Source: a virus. Taken from it: 38,477 nucleotides of DNA. The stretch covers positions 1 through 38,477 of IMG/VR virus record IMGVR_UViG_3300044489_000068; one strand, 5' to 3'. The position numbers were made by a program, and so were the translations under genes. This document shows positions 21,387-29,883 of the stretch, one piece after another. Position 1 is the stretch's first letter. Each line of letters begins with the position of its first letter. The notes beneath the pieces were generated by a model, which was not told the origin of the DNA, ran no database searches, and saw only the letters and a program-made list of their open reading frames with translations.

Positions 21387-22947
21387 CTCCTTCGTGCCTT
21401 CGTTTCTTCGCAAGAAAGCCACTGCAAGCCCCAAAATAAAAGCTGGAGCAACCGGCAGGTGGTTCAAACGGTCGGGTGCCAGCATCCAGGGCACTTTGTC
21501 AAACTGGACCTCTCAAATCATCAATAACCGGATTGCCGAATCCGAAAAACGCCGGGTGTCAGATCGATCCTGGGACCTCTACCTTAATGACGCAATGGCG
21601 CATGGGATCATCGAGGGGCTTGTCACTCAGATCGTCGGGACCGGACTCACCCCCCAGGCACAACCCATGCTTTCGTGGCTGAATCAGAGCATTGAATGGC
21701 AAACCCAATATCAACAGCGCGTATATGACCTCTTCGAGATTTGGGGCTTGGACCCGCGCAATTGGTGCGACGCAACTGGGAGGCAGAACATCTACATGAT
21801 GCAGGCGCTCGCGGCCTTCCACTGGAAGTTGGACGGCATAGGGGTCTTCCAAGTCCTTTCCAAGCGCGATGCGCTACGACCGTTCGCACTCTCCCTGATG
21901 CCGATAGACCCTTCACGGTTGATCACGCCTTCAGACAAAAACGCGGCAGATATTTATGACGGCCTCGAACTCGATAGTGATGGGAAGCCGGTAGCGGCAT
22001 GGATCATAAAGAACCAGAAAGGTGGCTCGTATTCCAAATCCTATGTGTCGGCGCGGTCGGATGAGTGCTACCGGATTCCCGTCTATGATCCTTCAACCGG
22101 GCTTCCAAATCTGCTTCTGGTTTGCGACGTTCGAAATATCGCCGAATACCGACAAGATTCCATCCTTGGAAGCATGATCAAGGAGCTTCGAGACAATAGC
22201 GATTTCGTTGAAGCAGCACTCGTCAAGGCACTCCTCAGCAACCTTTTCTCGGTATTCGTTGAAGACACCCTCGGAACTCAGATGAGCAGCTCGACTGACT
22301 GGGCCGATAGGATTCAGGAACTGGAAAAGGGCACCATGATCATAGGCCGGGCTGGCGAGAAACCGACAATCATCAGCGGAGATGCTCCGGGTCCCAACTT
22401 CGACGTGATGTTCCAATCAATCATCAAGCGTCTTGGCATGGCAACTTGTCGGGGTCCTGAAAACGTATCCAGGGAATATAAAGCCAGCTATTCAGCCAGC
22501 CAGGCAAGTATCGAGAACGCTTCCAACTTTGATGATACTGATCGGGCGGTATTGGTCAATCGATTCTGTCAGCCGGCGCTCATGTGGCTGGAATACGAAG
22601 CTGTTTTGCGCGGGCTCCTGCCGGTGCAATCGGTAGAGCAGTTTCTTTCCAACATGCACGCCTACACCCGAACTGAATGGCTCAAGCCTCCCGTGAGGCC
22701 CATCGACAAGCTCAAGATGGCGAATGCCGATGAAGTCCGGCTTAACAATCTCACCAGAACCTACTCAGACATCTACGGCGAGCAGGGGCAGGATTGGCGG
22801 GTGAAGCTGCGACAGAGATATATTGAGGCGGCTTTCGAGCAAGGATTGAAAGAAGAATATGGTGTTGATTTGAGACCAGAGAAGGCGGAAACGCCAGAAC
22901 CTGAACTTGAGCAGAAGGATGGCGGGACCGATGCCGAAACCAACTAA
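21379..22947 (+). CDS. portal protein (lambda gpB family)
   Basis: The 522-residue product matches the lambda-type portal family: ESEKRRVSDRSWDLYLND..., AHGIIEGLVTQIVGTGLTPQ, IYMMQALAAFHWKLDGIGVF, and LLVCDVRNIAEYRQDSILGS in the stem/clip region. It forms the dodecameric ring through which DNA passes. GTG at 21379 has GGGGGTG at good spacing. GTG at 21355 is an alternative and adds eight residues. The protease gene starts inside its 3' end. The acidic C-terminus (EPELEQKDGGTDAE) is typical. Confidence 0.93.
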   Translation: MLSSFVPSFLRKKATASPKIKAGATGRWFKRSGASIQGTLSNWTSQIINNRIAESEKRRVSDRSWDLYLNDAMAHGIIEGLVTQIVGTGLTPQAQPMLSWLNQSIEWQTQYQQRVYDLFEIWGLDPRNWCDATGRQNIYMMQALAAFHWKLDGIGVFQVLSKRDALRPFALSLMPIDPSRLITPSDKNAADIYDGLELDSDGKPVAAWIIKNQKGGSYSKSYVSARSDECYRIPVYDPSTGLPNLLLVCDVRNIAEYRQDSILGSMIKELRDNSDFVEAALVKALLSNLFSVFVEDTLGTQMSSSTDWADRIQELEKGTMIIGRAGEKPTIISGDAPGPNFDVMFQSIIKRLGMATCRGPENVSREYKASYSASQASIENASNFDDTDRAVLVNRFCQPALMWLEYEAVLRGLLPVQSVEQFLSNMHAYTRTEWLKPPVRPIDKLKMANADEVRLNNLTRTYSDIYGEQGQDWRVKLRQRYIEAAFEQGLKEEYGVDLRPEKAETPEPELEQKDGGTDAETN

Positions 22948-24088
22948 GGGTGAATCCAAACAAGACTATCTCGCTCGCTGTACCCGAGACCTCATCTCGA
23001 ACGAAGGCCGCGACTCTGACCAGGCTTTTGCCATGTGCAACGCCTATTGGGATGATGCCAAAGCCAAAGCGAGTAAGCCAATTACGCTTACCGCTGAGCT
23101 CAGCATGGAGCTTGCCAAGAGTGATGACGGATCAGACGGCAATGGCTTCATGATGACTGCCTATACCGGCCAAATCCTCGATTTGGGATGGTTCGGGCGC
23201 TACGTTTTCTCCATTGACGGCATGAAAGCCAAGGCCAAAATTCCAATCTTGCGCGAACACAAGCGTGATCGGGTGGTCGGCTACAGCAAAAAAGCCTGGG
23301 CTGACAATGGCAACTTCCTCATCTCCGGCGAGTTCAGCAAATCAACCCGTGATGCCAAGGAAGTCAAAGCACTGGCCGAAGAAGGTTACCCCTGGCAAGC
23401 ATCCGTTGGGATCGCTCCAAGTAAAATCAAGACCCTCGACAGCGACAAGGAATCGATGGTTGTCAACGGGCAGGAAGTTAGCGGCCCGATAGAGATATGG
23501 CTCGAAAGCAAAGTGGGAGAAGTCTCCTTCGTGAGCTTGGGGGCCGATGACGATACAGCAGCCATTGCGCTGCGAGAACAACCTTTCCAAGAGGCGGGAG
23601 TGCCGCCGGAAGGAGAAATCAAGATGACGTTACAGGAACTGCAATCAAAACACCCTGATATTTATCAGGAGGTCTTCAGCCTTGGGGCAGCATCAATCGA
23701 TACTGGCAAGCTCCAGGCGGAAGCCAACGAAAATGGCGTGAAGGCCGAACGGGAACGTGTGACAAAACTCCTCTCAGCAAAGGCCAATGCTGAAGTAACC
23801 GCCAAGGCCATTCAGGAAGGAACATCTGTCGAGGCTGCCGGATGGGAGTTCTTCCAGGCTGAGAAGCAGGAGCAAGAAGCGCGGGCGAAGAAATTGGCCG
23901 AGATGGAATCTCAGAAGCCTGAATCAGCGGGTCATGGCGCGAAAGAAGCCAAGAAGCCGGATGGCGACTTCGCAAAGCTCCGGGAAGCCTATCAGAAAGA
24001 ACATAACTGCGGCCTGGGTACGGCTACATCGGCAATCGCCCGGCAATATCCAGAAATCCATAAAGCCTGGCTCGACAGCCAGAACTAA
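22931..24088 (+). CDS. prohead protease with scaffold-like tail
   Basis: The product (about 385 residues) opens with KGESKQDYLARCTRDLISNE, a motif found at the front of phage prohead proteases. A protease-like domain follows (about 60-215), with His in REHKRDRVVGYS and Ser in PWQASVGIAP as candidate catalytic residues. The last 140 residues are helical and charged (ERERVTKLLSAKANAEVTAK), as expected for a scaffold. Fused protease-scaffold genes are normal before the decoration and capsid genes. ATG 22919 is an alternative start. Confidence 0.8.
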   Translation: MPKPTKGESKQDYLARCTRDLISNEGRDSDQAFAMCNAYWDDAKAKASKPITLTAELSMELAKSDDGSDGNGFMMTAYTGQILDLGWFGRYVFSIDGMKAKAKIPILREHKRDRVVGYSKKAWADNGNFLISGEFSKSTRDAKEVKALAEEGYPWQASVGIAPSKIKTLDSDKESMVVNGQEVSGPIEIWLESKVGEVSFVSLGADDDTAAIALREQPFQEAGVPPEGEIKMTLQELQSKHPDIYQEVFSLGAASIDTGKLQAEANENGVKAERERVTKLLSAKANAEVTAKAIQEGTSVEAAGWEFFQAEKQEQEARAKKLAEMESQKPESAGHGAKEAKKPDGDFAKLREAYQKEHNCGLGTATSAIARQYPEIHKAWLDSQN

Positions 24089-24100
24089 GGAGGGAACAAT

Positions 24101-25096
24101 ATGAGCGGCGGAATCAATGAAAGTGGAGTGGTCACTTTTACCGCAAACGGTGCTTTGAGTGCTAAGGTTCGTGTCAAGCTTACATCTGCAAGTACGACAA
24201 CTCCTCCTCAGGTGGAGGTTGCCGGTGCGGGAGAACAGCACATCGGCATTACTGAGTATGCAGCGGCTGACGGAACGGCTGTTGGTGTGCGCCTAAGAAC
24301 GGCGCCCGGAATCCATGAGGGTATCGCTTCGGAAGCTATTTCCGTTGGGGCCACGCTTTATGGTGCGGCATCTGGAAAGGTCAAGGATACCTCGGACGGA
24401 ACAGCAATCGGAATTGCTGTCGATGAAGCTACGGCCAACAACGATGTCATACGGTTCATCGACTTCACCGTTATCAGCACCACGGCGGCCACGGTGAGTA
24501 TTGCCGACTCTGGAAGCCTGATCACTGGAGTTACCGTTGAAGCGGCCCTGGCTGAAATCATGCAGGGCATCAAAACGGTGCAATACCAGTTACAGCCTGA
24601 TTGGATATGTCTGGAAGCCGGAACAGCCGTCACTGCCTTTTCGGACGGCGCAAGCACTGTCCCAGGATACACCCAGGTCAGCAACAAGGATGTTGGAATC
24701 CGATGGAACAACCACGCAACTCCAGGAGAGTTGTGCTTCCATTTCACCATGCCTCAAGATCTGGATGACACGGCAAATCTCGTTGTGCATCTCCTTGGCA
24801 CCATAATTAAGGTGGGCGGCTCTGTTGTTGATTCACCGGTTTGTTCGGTCGAGGCCTACTTTAGCGGAGTCGGAGACGCAATCAGTGCCGATACTAATTG
24901 CGGTGGCGATTCAACGGAATTCACGGCTGATGGAACTTTGGAAGAGGCAACGCTCACGCTTGCTGCCTCGAATGTTCCGGCATCTCCACAATCACTCACC
25001 CTCCTGATCAATCCCAAGGATGGTGAACTTGGAACAGATGATTTCTTCCTGGCCGCCGTGTGGCTGGAAGGTAAACGCAAGTGCTTGACCTCATAA
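24101..25096 (+). CDS. head decoration protein with extra jelly-roll-like domain
   Basis: Residues 1-125 look like the DUF2190-type decoration protein: VVTFTANGALSAKVRVKLTS, HIGITEYAAADGTAVGVRL, AISVGATLYGAASGKV. The remaining 200 residues (PDWICLEAGTAVTAFSDGAS...DVGIRWNN...PQDLDD...DDFFLAAVWL) resemble beta-sandwich domains found on phage fibres and capsid surfaces. The fusion would display an outward domain on every decoration spike. AGGAGG precedes the ATG. The capsid gene follows 26 bases on. Confidence 0.75.
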   Translation: MSGGINESGVVTFTANGALSAKVRVKLTSASTTTPPQVEVAGAGEQHIGITEYAAADGTAVGVRLRTAPGIHEGIASEAISVGATLYGAASGKVKDTSDGTAIGIAVDEATANNDVIRFIDFTVISTTAATVSIADSGSLITGVTVEAALAEIMQGIKTVQYQLQPDWICLEAGTAVTAFSDGASTVPGYTQVSNKDVGIRWNNHATPGELCFHFTMPQDLDDTANLVVHLLGTIIKVGGSVVDSPVCSVEAYFSGVGDAISADTNCGGDSTEFTADGTLEEATLTLAASNVPASPQSLTLLINPKDGELGTDDFFLAAVWLEGKRKCLTS

Positions 25097-25122
25097 GCCT
25101 ACGAGAAAGGAGGATTTAAGAA

Positions 25123-26091
25123 ATGCCTAGACCCACTTCAGGAACAACGATTCAACGCCCCGATCTCGGCGCAATTGCTTATGAGTATGCGCTTGATGGG
25201 CCGGATAGAGGTTTTATCGCACAGCAGATCATGCCGGTGTTCGAAACTCCGTTGCAATCGTCTGACTATCCGGTCATACCCATCGAGGCGCTATTGAAGC
25301 CGCAAGACACCAAGCGTGCGCCCCGCTCCGGATATAACCGGGGTGATTACGCATTCGAGACCGGGACCTATGCATGCGAAGAGCATGGGTGGGAAGAGCC
25401 GGTCGATGATGTCGAGCGTAAGCTGTATGCGAGATTCTTTGATGCGGAAGAGGTAGCAACAAAGCGCTCCGTCGATTTCCTGCTCAGGAACTATGAGCGG
25501 CGCATGCAGGCGATTGTGCAGTCAACATCCGTTATTACCAATACGGCTGCTGTCACAACTGAGTGGAGCACGGCTGCTACTTGCACTCCCAAGAGTGACG
25601 TTAAGACGGCCAAGCGCGCCATGAAGGCTGCAACTGGAATCGTGCCCAACGTGATAATTATCTCGGAGAAGGTGTTTGAGAACCTCATGATCACCGCAGA
25701 ACTCAAGACATACCTCCAGTACACCAACCCACATCTCATCCAGACCAGGGAAGCGCAAAGAAAGCTGCTTGCTCTGTATCTTGACCTCGATGACATCCTG
25801 GTTGGTGGCAGTCAATACGACAGCGCAAAAAAGGGACAGAGCTTTAGCTTGGCGGACATCTGGGACGATGAATATGCCACACTTGCCCGAGTGAGTCGAG
25901 GCGGTCCGGATCTACGGGAGCCATGCCTTGGCCGTACGATGTTGTGGATCGAAGACAGCCCGCAAATGCTTGTAACGGAACAATACCGCGAAGAGCAAAT
26001 CAGGAGTGATGTTTACAGGGTCCGCCACAACGTTGATGAGGCCATTATCTTTGCCGGTGCAGGGTATATCTTGAGCAACATTACTGCGTAG
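25123..26091 (+). CDS. major capsid protein (lambda gpE family)
   Basis: The 322-residue protein matches the gpE/HK97-fold capsid family: YALDGPDRGFIAQQIMPVFE at the start, YACEEHGWEEPVDDVERKL in the E-loop region, MKAATGIVPNVIIISEKVFE, and GRTMLWIEDSPQMLVTEQYR near the end. It has a strong AAAGGAGG ribosome site, as expected for the most abundant product. It follows the decoration gene and precedes the head-tail joining gene, the lambda order. No inteins or frameshifts are visible. Confidence 0.92.
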   Translation: MPRPTSGTTIQRPDLGAIAYEYALDGPDRGFIAQQIMPVFETPLQSSDYPVIPIEALLKPQDTKRAPRSGYNRGDYAFETGTYACEEHGWEEPVDDVERKLYARFFDAEEVATKRSVDFLLRNYERRMQAIVQSTSVITNTAAVTTEWSTAATCTPKSDVKTAKRAMKAATGIVPNVIIISEKVFENLMITAELKTYLQYTNPHLIQTREAQRKLLALYLDLDDILVGGSQYDSAKKGQSFSLADIWDDEYATLARVSRGGPDLREPCLGRTMLWIEDSPQMLVTEQYREEQIRSDVYRVRHNVDEAIIFAGAGYILSNITA

Positions 26092-26101
26092 GCGGCCAAA
26101 T

Positions 26102-26470
26102 ATGGGTTTCCAAGATAATTTTACCACCATGAGGGCGGTCGAACAGGCCGCCTTTGGGGTGGATATTACCTACACCCCCGCAGGGGGATCACCATTTGAT
26201 ACAACCGGGATCTTCGATTCGATTTCGGTTGATCAGATGGATAGCCACGTCCTGCGCGATTCTATCTCCTGCACAGTCACCCATGCTGCTCTGGTTGCCG
26301 GTGGGATCACAGCACCAACCGAGCAGACCAGTGGGCAGGCGGGAGATACGATCACGCGGGAAGATATCAATGGCAGTGACGAAATATGGACGGTGACTCA
26401 GGCTCAACCGGATGTTGATTTGGGAGTGTGGGAGCTAACCTTAGAGCGAGCGCTGCGGATCGTGCCGTGA
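26102..26470 (+). CDS. head-tail joining protein (FII-like)
   Basis: The 122-residue beta-rich protein (AAFGVDITYTPAGGSPFDTT, ITREDINGSDEIWTVTQAQPDVDLGVWELTLER) has the length and pattern of lambda gpFII-type stoppers, which close the head and bind the tail. It sits directly after the capsid gene, ten bases apart, and before the tail module. Sequence similarity alone is modest, so the call leans on order and fold pattern. Confidence 0.7.
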   Translation: MGFQDNFTTMRAVEQAAFGVDITYTPAGGSPFDTTGIFDSISVDQMDSHVLRDSISCTVTHAALVAGGITAPTEQTSGQAGDTITREDINGSDEIWTVTQAQPDVDLGVWELTLERALRIVP

Positions 26471-26480
26471 TGGAGTGGAG

Positions 26481-26708
26481 ATGCTTCGGTTTTGGTTATG
26501 GTGGCAAGCGAGGTCTCGACAAGAAATCCAGAATATCGAGGATATGCGCCATGAGATCCGCAATGCCATGGCGGGAATCGAATATCATCGCAGGATGTGG
26601 CTCAAGGCAATAAGCCAACAGTCTAAGTCCTATTTGGCGATGAATGAGCATATGGAGCGGATAGAGCGGGCGCTGGAATGCCACCCAGAAAACACCACCG
26701 CATCCTGA
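26481..26708 (+). CDS. small coiled-coil protein with hydrophobic start
   Basis: The 75-residue product begins with a short Trp-rich hydrophobic stretch (MLRFWLWWQ), followed by a charged helical region (about 13-70) that should form a coiled coil. GGAG lies five bases before the ATG at 26481. It starts a cluster of four small genes, mostly membrane-associated, placed between head and tail genes. A spanin-like or assembly role can be imagined, but nothing specific supports one. Confidence 0.5.
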   Translation: MLRFWLWWQARSRQEIQNIEDMRHEIRNAMAGIEYHRRMWLKAISQQSKSYLAMNEHMERIERALECHPENTTAS

Positions 26709-26741
26709 TGTCCCATGTCCAGATAGGGGAATGAGGGAATT

Positions 26742-27035
26742 ATGGATCGATATGACCGAAGAGAGTTGAGCAGAAGTTCCCTGGTAGTATTGGCAGCAAT
26801 CATAATCACAAGCATTTGCATTGTTGGTGGTCTGTTTGGTTGTGCAACAGCGAATTTGCCACAGAACGCAACACTAGATCAGCGCAATGCTGCACTATGC
26901 AAGGATGCACAGTTCGGAGTGACTTTGGCAACGGCGATGCTCAATGATACTCCGACCCCGGAATACAGTATCTACTGGCAGAAGTATCTAAAGGGGGCAT
27001 CTCTTGCGATGCAGACTTATTGCCTTAGTAAGTAG
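26742..27035 (+). CDS. membrane protein or lipoprotein, spanin-like candidate
   Basis: The 97-residue protein has a basic N-terminus (DRYDRRELSRSS), a hydrophobic segment at about 14-33 (LVVLAAIIITSICIVGGLFG) and then Cys34. LFGC is a near-lipobox whose second position is unusual. The rest is soluble and holds two more cysteines. It may be a lipoprotein or a signal-anchored protein facing the periplasm. A second lipoprotein frame overlaps its 3' end, as in Rz/Rz1 pairs, though here the upstream partner lacks a long coiled coil. Confidence 0.6.
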   Translation: MDRYDRRELSRSSLVVLAAIIITSICIVGGLFGCATANLPQNATLDQRNAALCKDAQFGVTLATAMLNDTPTPEYSIYWQKYLKGASLAMQTYCLSK

Positions 27036-27183
27036 CCTGCTGATGGTGTCGATCCTTGGAGGATGCATGACGGTGCATATTGAGCTTTGGCAGCGTGATG
27101 GAAACCAAACGGTATCGGCAACGGTCGACAAGCGAACAACCACAAGCGCACCCGTAAATATCCCTCTGATTCCTGGACTGTGA
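27004..27183 (+). CDS. overlapping small lipoprotein (Rz1-like candidate)
   Basis: A TTG start at 27004 with GGGGG seven bases upstream opens 59 codons that overlap the previous gene by 32 bases. The product has a clear lipoprotein signal (CRLIALVSSLLMVSILGG, then Cys21; lipobox ILGGC) and a 38-residue periplasmic part (VHIELWQRDGNQTVSATVDK...PVNIPLIPGL). Nested small lipoproteins near a holin-like gene recall Rz1 outer-membrane spanins. ATG 27043 is an alternative start but shortens the signal. Confidence 0.6.
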   Translation: MRCRLIALVSSLLMVSILGGCMTVHIELWQRDGNQTVSATVDKRTTTSAPVNIPLIPGL

Positions 27184-27362
27184 TGATGTGGAGCGAGCTT
27201 TTGACTATCATCGGGCTTGTGGCAATGGCAATCGTTGCCATGATTGTTTTGCCAGATTCAGCTAAGGATATCGCGTTGACGATAGCAGCCGGACTGATCG
27301 GATACCTAAAGGGGGTGCACGATGGGCAAAAAGAAAAAGGGCAAGAAATCAAAGCCGACTGA
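27183..27362 (+). CDS. small two-helix membrane protein (holin candidate)
   Basis: The 59-residue product has two hydrophobic segments (ELLTIIGLVAMAIVAMIVLP and DIALTIAAGLIGYLKGV) separated by a short charged loop (DSAK), and a Lys/Glu-rich tail. This is the shape of class II holins. A double ATG (27183, 27186) might give two start products, as in several holins. It follows the lipoprotein gene, whose stop overlaps its start, so a lysis cassette inside the late operon is plausible. The candidate endolysin is about 11 kb upstream. Confidence 0.6.
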   Translation: MMWSELLTIIGLVAMAIVAMIVLPDSAKDIALTIAAGLIGYLKGVHDGQKEKGQEIKAD

Positions 27363-27387
27363 CCAAGGGAAAAAGGGCAAGAAGTAA
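27322..27387 (+). CDS. 21-residue lysine-rich micropeptide
   Basis: An ATG six bases after GGGGGTG opens 21 codons: MGKKKKGKKSKPTDQGKKGK then K. It overlaps the holin-like frame by 41 bases and ends TAATG on the next start codon. A good ribosome site and the tight coupling suggest it is translated, perhaps only to load ribosomes onto the minor tail gene. About half of the residues are Lys. Confidence 0.45.
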   Translation: MGKKKKGKKSKPTDQGKKGKK

Positions 27388-28040
27388 TGGCGAACACTCA
27401 GACCGGGCTTGTTACAATCAAAATAGATCAAGGGCAACTCGCAGGGGTGCGGGCGATGCTGTCGGAGATCAAGAACGGTGCTGAGTTGGCGCTAAGGAAT
27501 GCCCTCAACAAGACTGTTGACGGATGCACGACGGACACGGCCAAGGCAGTTTATTCCGAGATCAATTTGACTCAGACCAGGATCAAAAGGGACATCGGAC
27601 AGAAGAAGGCCACGCTTCAGGTCTTGAGCGCCCAGGTTTATTCGAGAGGGAAGAAAGTTCCACTGATCGAATATGGCGCCCGACAGGTAAAGCAGGGCGT
27701 GACGTTCCAAATCAAGCGCACAGGCGGACGGTCAGCGATGCACTACGGATTTATCCAGATGACGAATAAGGGTTTGCAGGTCCTGCACCGGAAGACGGTT
27801 CAAGTTGGAACCGGGAAACCAATAGGAGTGCCGAAAGCCGGATACCTTTACACGTTCCCGGCGCGATGGCCCGACGTCTACCGGGCAGAAACGCGGATTA
27901 TGTATGGCCCGAGTATCCCTGACATTTGGGGACGCAATGACATTTTCCGGGATGTTGAGACGAAAGCCATAGATCGGCTTGTCAAAAGGCTAGACGAAGA
28001 GGCTAATTACATCCTTCTGAAATCACAGGGACTGGCGTAA
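27387..28040 (+). CDS. minor tail protein Z family
   Basis: The 217-residue protein matches the lambda gpZ family: LRNALNKTVDGCTTDTAKAV, TRIKRDIGQKKATLQVLSAQ, and the end YTFPARWPDVYRAETRIMYG with IPDIWGR. gpZ acts at the head-proximal end of the tail during joining. The start overlaps the lysine-rich micropeptide stop (TAATG) and its stop overlaps the next start (TAATGG). It opens the tail module. Confidence 0.85.
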   Translation: MANTQTGLVTIKIDQGQLAGVRAMLSEIKNGAELALRNALNKTVDGCTTDTAKAVYSEINLTQTRIKRDIGQKKATLQVLSAQVYSRGKKVPLIEYGARQVKQGVTFQIKRTGGRSAMHYGFIQMTNKGLQVLHRKTVQVGTGKPIGVPKAGYLYTFPARWPDVYRAETRIMYGPSIPDIWGRNDIFRDVETKAIDRLVKRLDEEANYILLKSQGLA

Positions 28041-28756
28041 TGGCTGACACCATCCGGGAACTCATCATCGCAGCAATCGCTTCCAAGCTGGTGGAGGTTC
28101 GAACGGCCAACGGATACCTCACCGAAATGGGTCAGCATGTCTATCGGGCGGCGGCGGATGTATCATCGAGCCTACTTCCGGCGATATCGATCTTCCCGCG
28201 CGTAGAGGAATCAGAGCGGCAGCAGTTTGGTAAGCAGGCCAATATCATGCCGGTGGAACTCAAGGGTCTATCGCTCCTCGGGACAACGAATTCCTCGGTC
28301 CTTGGTGAAAAGATGCTTGGGGATCTCATTTCCTGCATGCTTGGAACAGAGTACACCCGGACCTTCACCAGTGGGGGAACCTATCAAATTGTAGCAGGCA
28401 ATACCATCACCGGGGCAACATCCCACGCAACGGGCGTTGTCCAGGCAGTAACGCTCACAAGTGGGTCATGGGCAGGAGGGAACGCAGCGGGGACAATCCG
28501 ATTCAGAAATCAGACAGGAACCTTTCAGTCTGAAAATCTCGATGTCGGCACGAATCTCAATGTCGCAACCATCGCGGGCGCGGCAACTCAAATCCAGGCA
28601 AAGGACATCAGCGGCGGAGGTTACGTCGATGACATATTGTATGCGGGGGGCGGGGTGGAAGATTACCCGGCAACCAAGGAAGAGGCGTTGATTGTGACGG
28701 CCATCTTCAACGTCGCATACTCAACGAATATCGGCAATCCATACTCTCAAGCATAA
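28040..28756 (+). CDS. tail terminator (gpU-like) with inserted beta domain
   Basis: The 238-residue protein has the start of a tail terminator (TIRELIIAAIASKLVEVRTA...LPAISIFPRVEESE...ELKGLSLLG) and its end (DYPATKEEALIVTAIFNVAY). In between, about 75 residues (108-182: TFTSGGTYQIVAGNTITGAT...SGSWAGGNAAGTIRF...TGTFQSENLDVG) form a Gly/Thr-rich beta repeat domain seen in other phage surface proteins. Usual terminators are about 130-150 residues. The order Z-U-V supports the call. Confidence 0.75.
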   Translation: MADTIRELIIAAIASKLVEVRTANGYLTEMGQHVYRAAADVSSSLLPAISIFPRVEESERQQFGKQANIMPVELKGLSLLGTTNSSVLGEKMLGDLISCMLGTEYTRTFTSGGTYQIVAGNTITGATSHATGVVQAVTLTSGSWAGGNAAGTIRFRNQTGTFQSENLDVGTNLNVATIAGAATQIQAKDISGGGYVDDILYAGGGVEDYPATKEEALIVTAIFNVAYSTNIGNPYSQA

Positions 28757-28770
28757 GAGGAGGGCATAAA

Positions 28771-29790
28771 ATGCCAACAGCAGAAAATGCAAAATTGCAA
28801 TACGAATCAGGACAGGTACTGCATACTTACGAGTTGATGACCGCCGCCAGTGGGAACCAGCATTTCACGGCATCGGAAGAGGTCTGGTCGGGTGCTTCGG
28901 GGTTTACTCCAATCGTCAGGCCCAATGGTCTTGTTACTGGTGGGAGCGTAACTGTTGGCGTATCGGGAAGTAACGACAAGATTGATGTCGCGGCGCTCAC
29001 CTGCTATCTGGCGGGCGTGCTAACAACGGTCAATGCTGCGGCTGACCAGACCGTTTTGCGTGGGCTCACGACCGATATTTGCCGTATCAATTCAGTACAG
29101 GTCACATCGGCGGGAGCTATTTCTATCGTGAGTGGAACTGACGGAGTGGCCTTCAGTGAAACCCGAGGGGCTGACGGCGGCCCGCCATTTATCCTCGTGG
29201 GTTCTATTGAAATCGCCCAGGTGAGATTGGGCAGCATTACCAATGCCCCGGTTACCGCTGATGAAATTTATGACGTTGTTGGCCAGCACTGCGAGCGTTG
29301 GGATTATCCGACGTGGACAGAGAACAACATCGGGCTTGGGCAGAACTACAGTGTCGCTGCTGAAGAGCACGCCCATATCAAGTTTGCCAGTGCATTGCCT
29401 TCAAGTCATACAGGGAGTCTTGCTAAGCGCGTTTACATCCAGTTTTATCTTCCGACAATGGCGGACTTCCAGAAGGTTATGGACTTCAAACCGGTTGAAA
29501 ACACGCACTCTGTAACCTCGACACAGTATTACGGGGGAACGGCGGGCGCAAGATCGGCAAGCATCGGCCAGGGGGCTTTTACGGCATTGCTTCAGACTGG
29601 CGTTTCTGACGACTTGATCAAGAGCAAAGATAAGGTGATGACCTTCAAGTTCTTCCCGGATCGGCTCAAGTCCCATTACATTCTGACTCAGGGGGCTCTT
29701 GGTGTTACAAGGACCTTTCCCGTGGCTGGGCAGATCCAGGCGGCTTGTACGATCACGGCCGAGGTCATAAGCGCGGAATTTGAAGCGTAA
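28771..29790 (+). CDS. major tail (tube) protein
   Basis: The 339-residue beta-rich protein lies between the terminator and the G/GT chaperones, the invariant place of the tail tube gene. Features include ASEEVWSGASGFTPIVRPNG, a Thr/Val-rich middle and MADFQKVMDFKPVENTHSVT. It has a good AGGAGG site. Sequence motifs alone are not diagnostic, so order is the main evidence. It is longer than lambda gpV (246), perhaps because of an extra outer domain in the middle. Confidence 0.75.
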   Translation: MPTAENAKLQYESGQVLHTYELMTAASGNQHFTASEEVWSGASGFTPIVRPNGLVTGGSVTVGVSGSNDKIDVAALTCYLAGVLTTVNAAADQTVLRGLTTDICRINSVQVTSAGAISIVSGTDGVAFSETRGADGGPPFILVGSIEIAQVRLGSITNAPVTADEIYDVVGQHCERWDYPTWTENNIGLGQNYSVAAEEHAHIKFASALPSSHTGSLAKRVYIQFYLPTMADFQKVMDFKPVENTHSVTSTQYYGGTAGARSASIGQGAFTALLQTGVSDDLIKSKDKVMTFKFFPDRLKSHYILTQGALGVTRTFPVAGQIQAACTITAEVISAEFEA

Positions 29791-29802
29791 AACACCGAAT
29801 GT

Positions 29803-29860
29803 CGTGGCAGGCGGTAAGGGTCGGACTCTCCCTCGCTAAAGCCTGCTGAGGCCGACCACG
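29803..29860 (+). other. structured RNA between tail tube and chaperone genes
   Basis: CGTGGCAGGC (29803-29812) can pair with GCCTG (29841-29845) and CCACG (29856-29860). GGTCGG (29819-29824) can instead pair with CCGACC (29852-29857). The two folds exclude each other, so this 93-base gap may act as a switch or attenuator lowering chaperone expression relative to tube protein. No T-run is present. Confidence 0.4.
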
Positions 29861-29883
29861 CAAAATCAACTCATAGGGGAGTT

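Noticed and set aside
26428-26613. Alternative plus frame at the end of the head-tail joining gene
   Set aside because: Low-complexity composition and no coupling; the 26481 frame has a good ribosome site and a coherent coiled coil.
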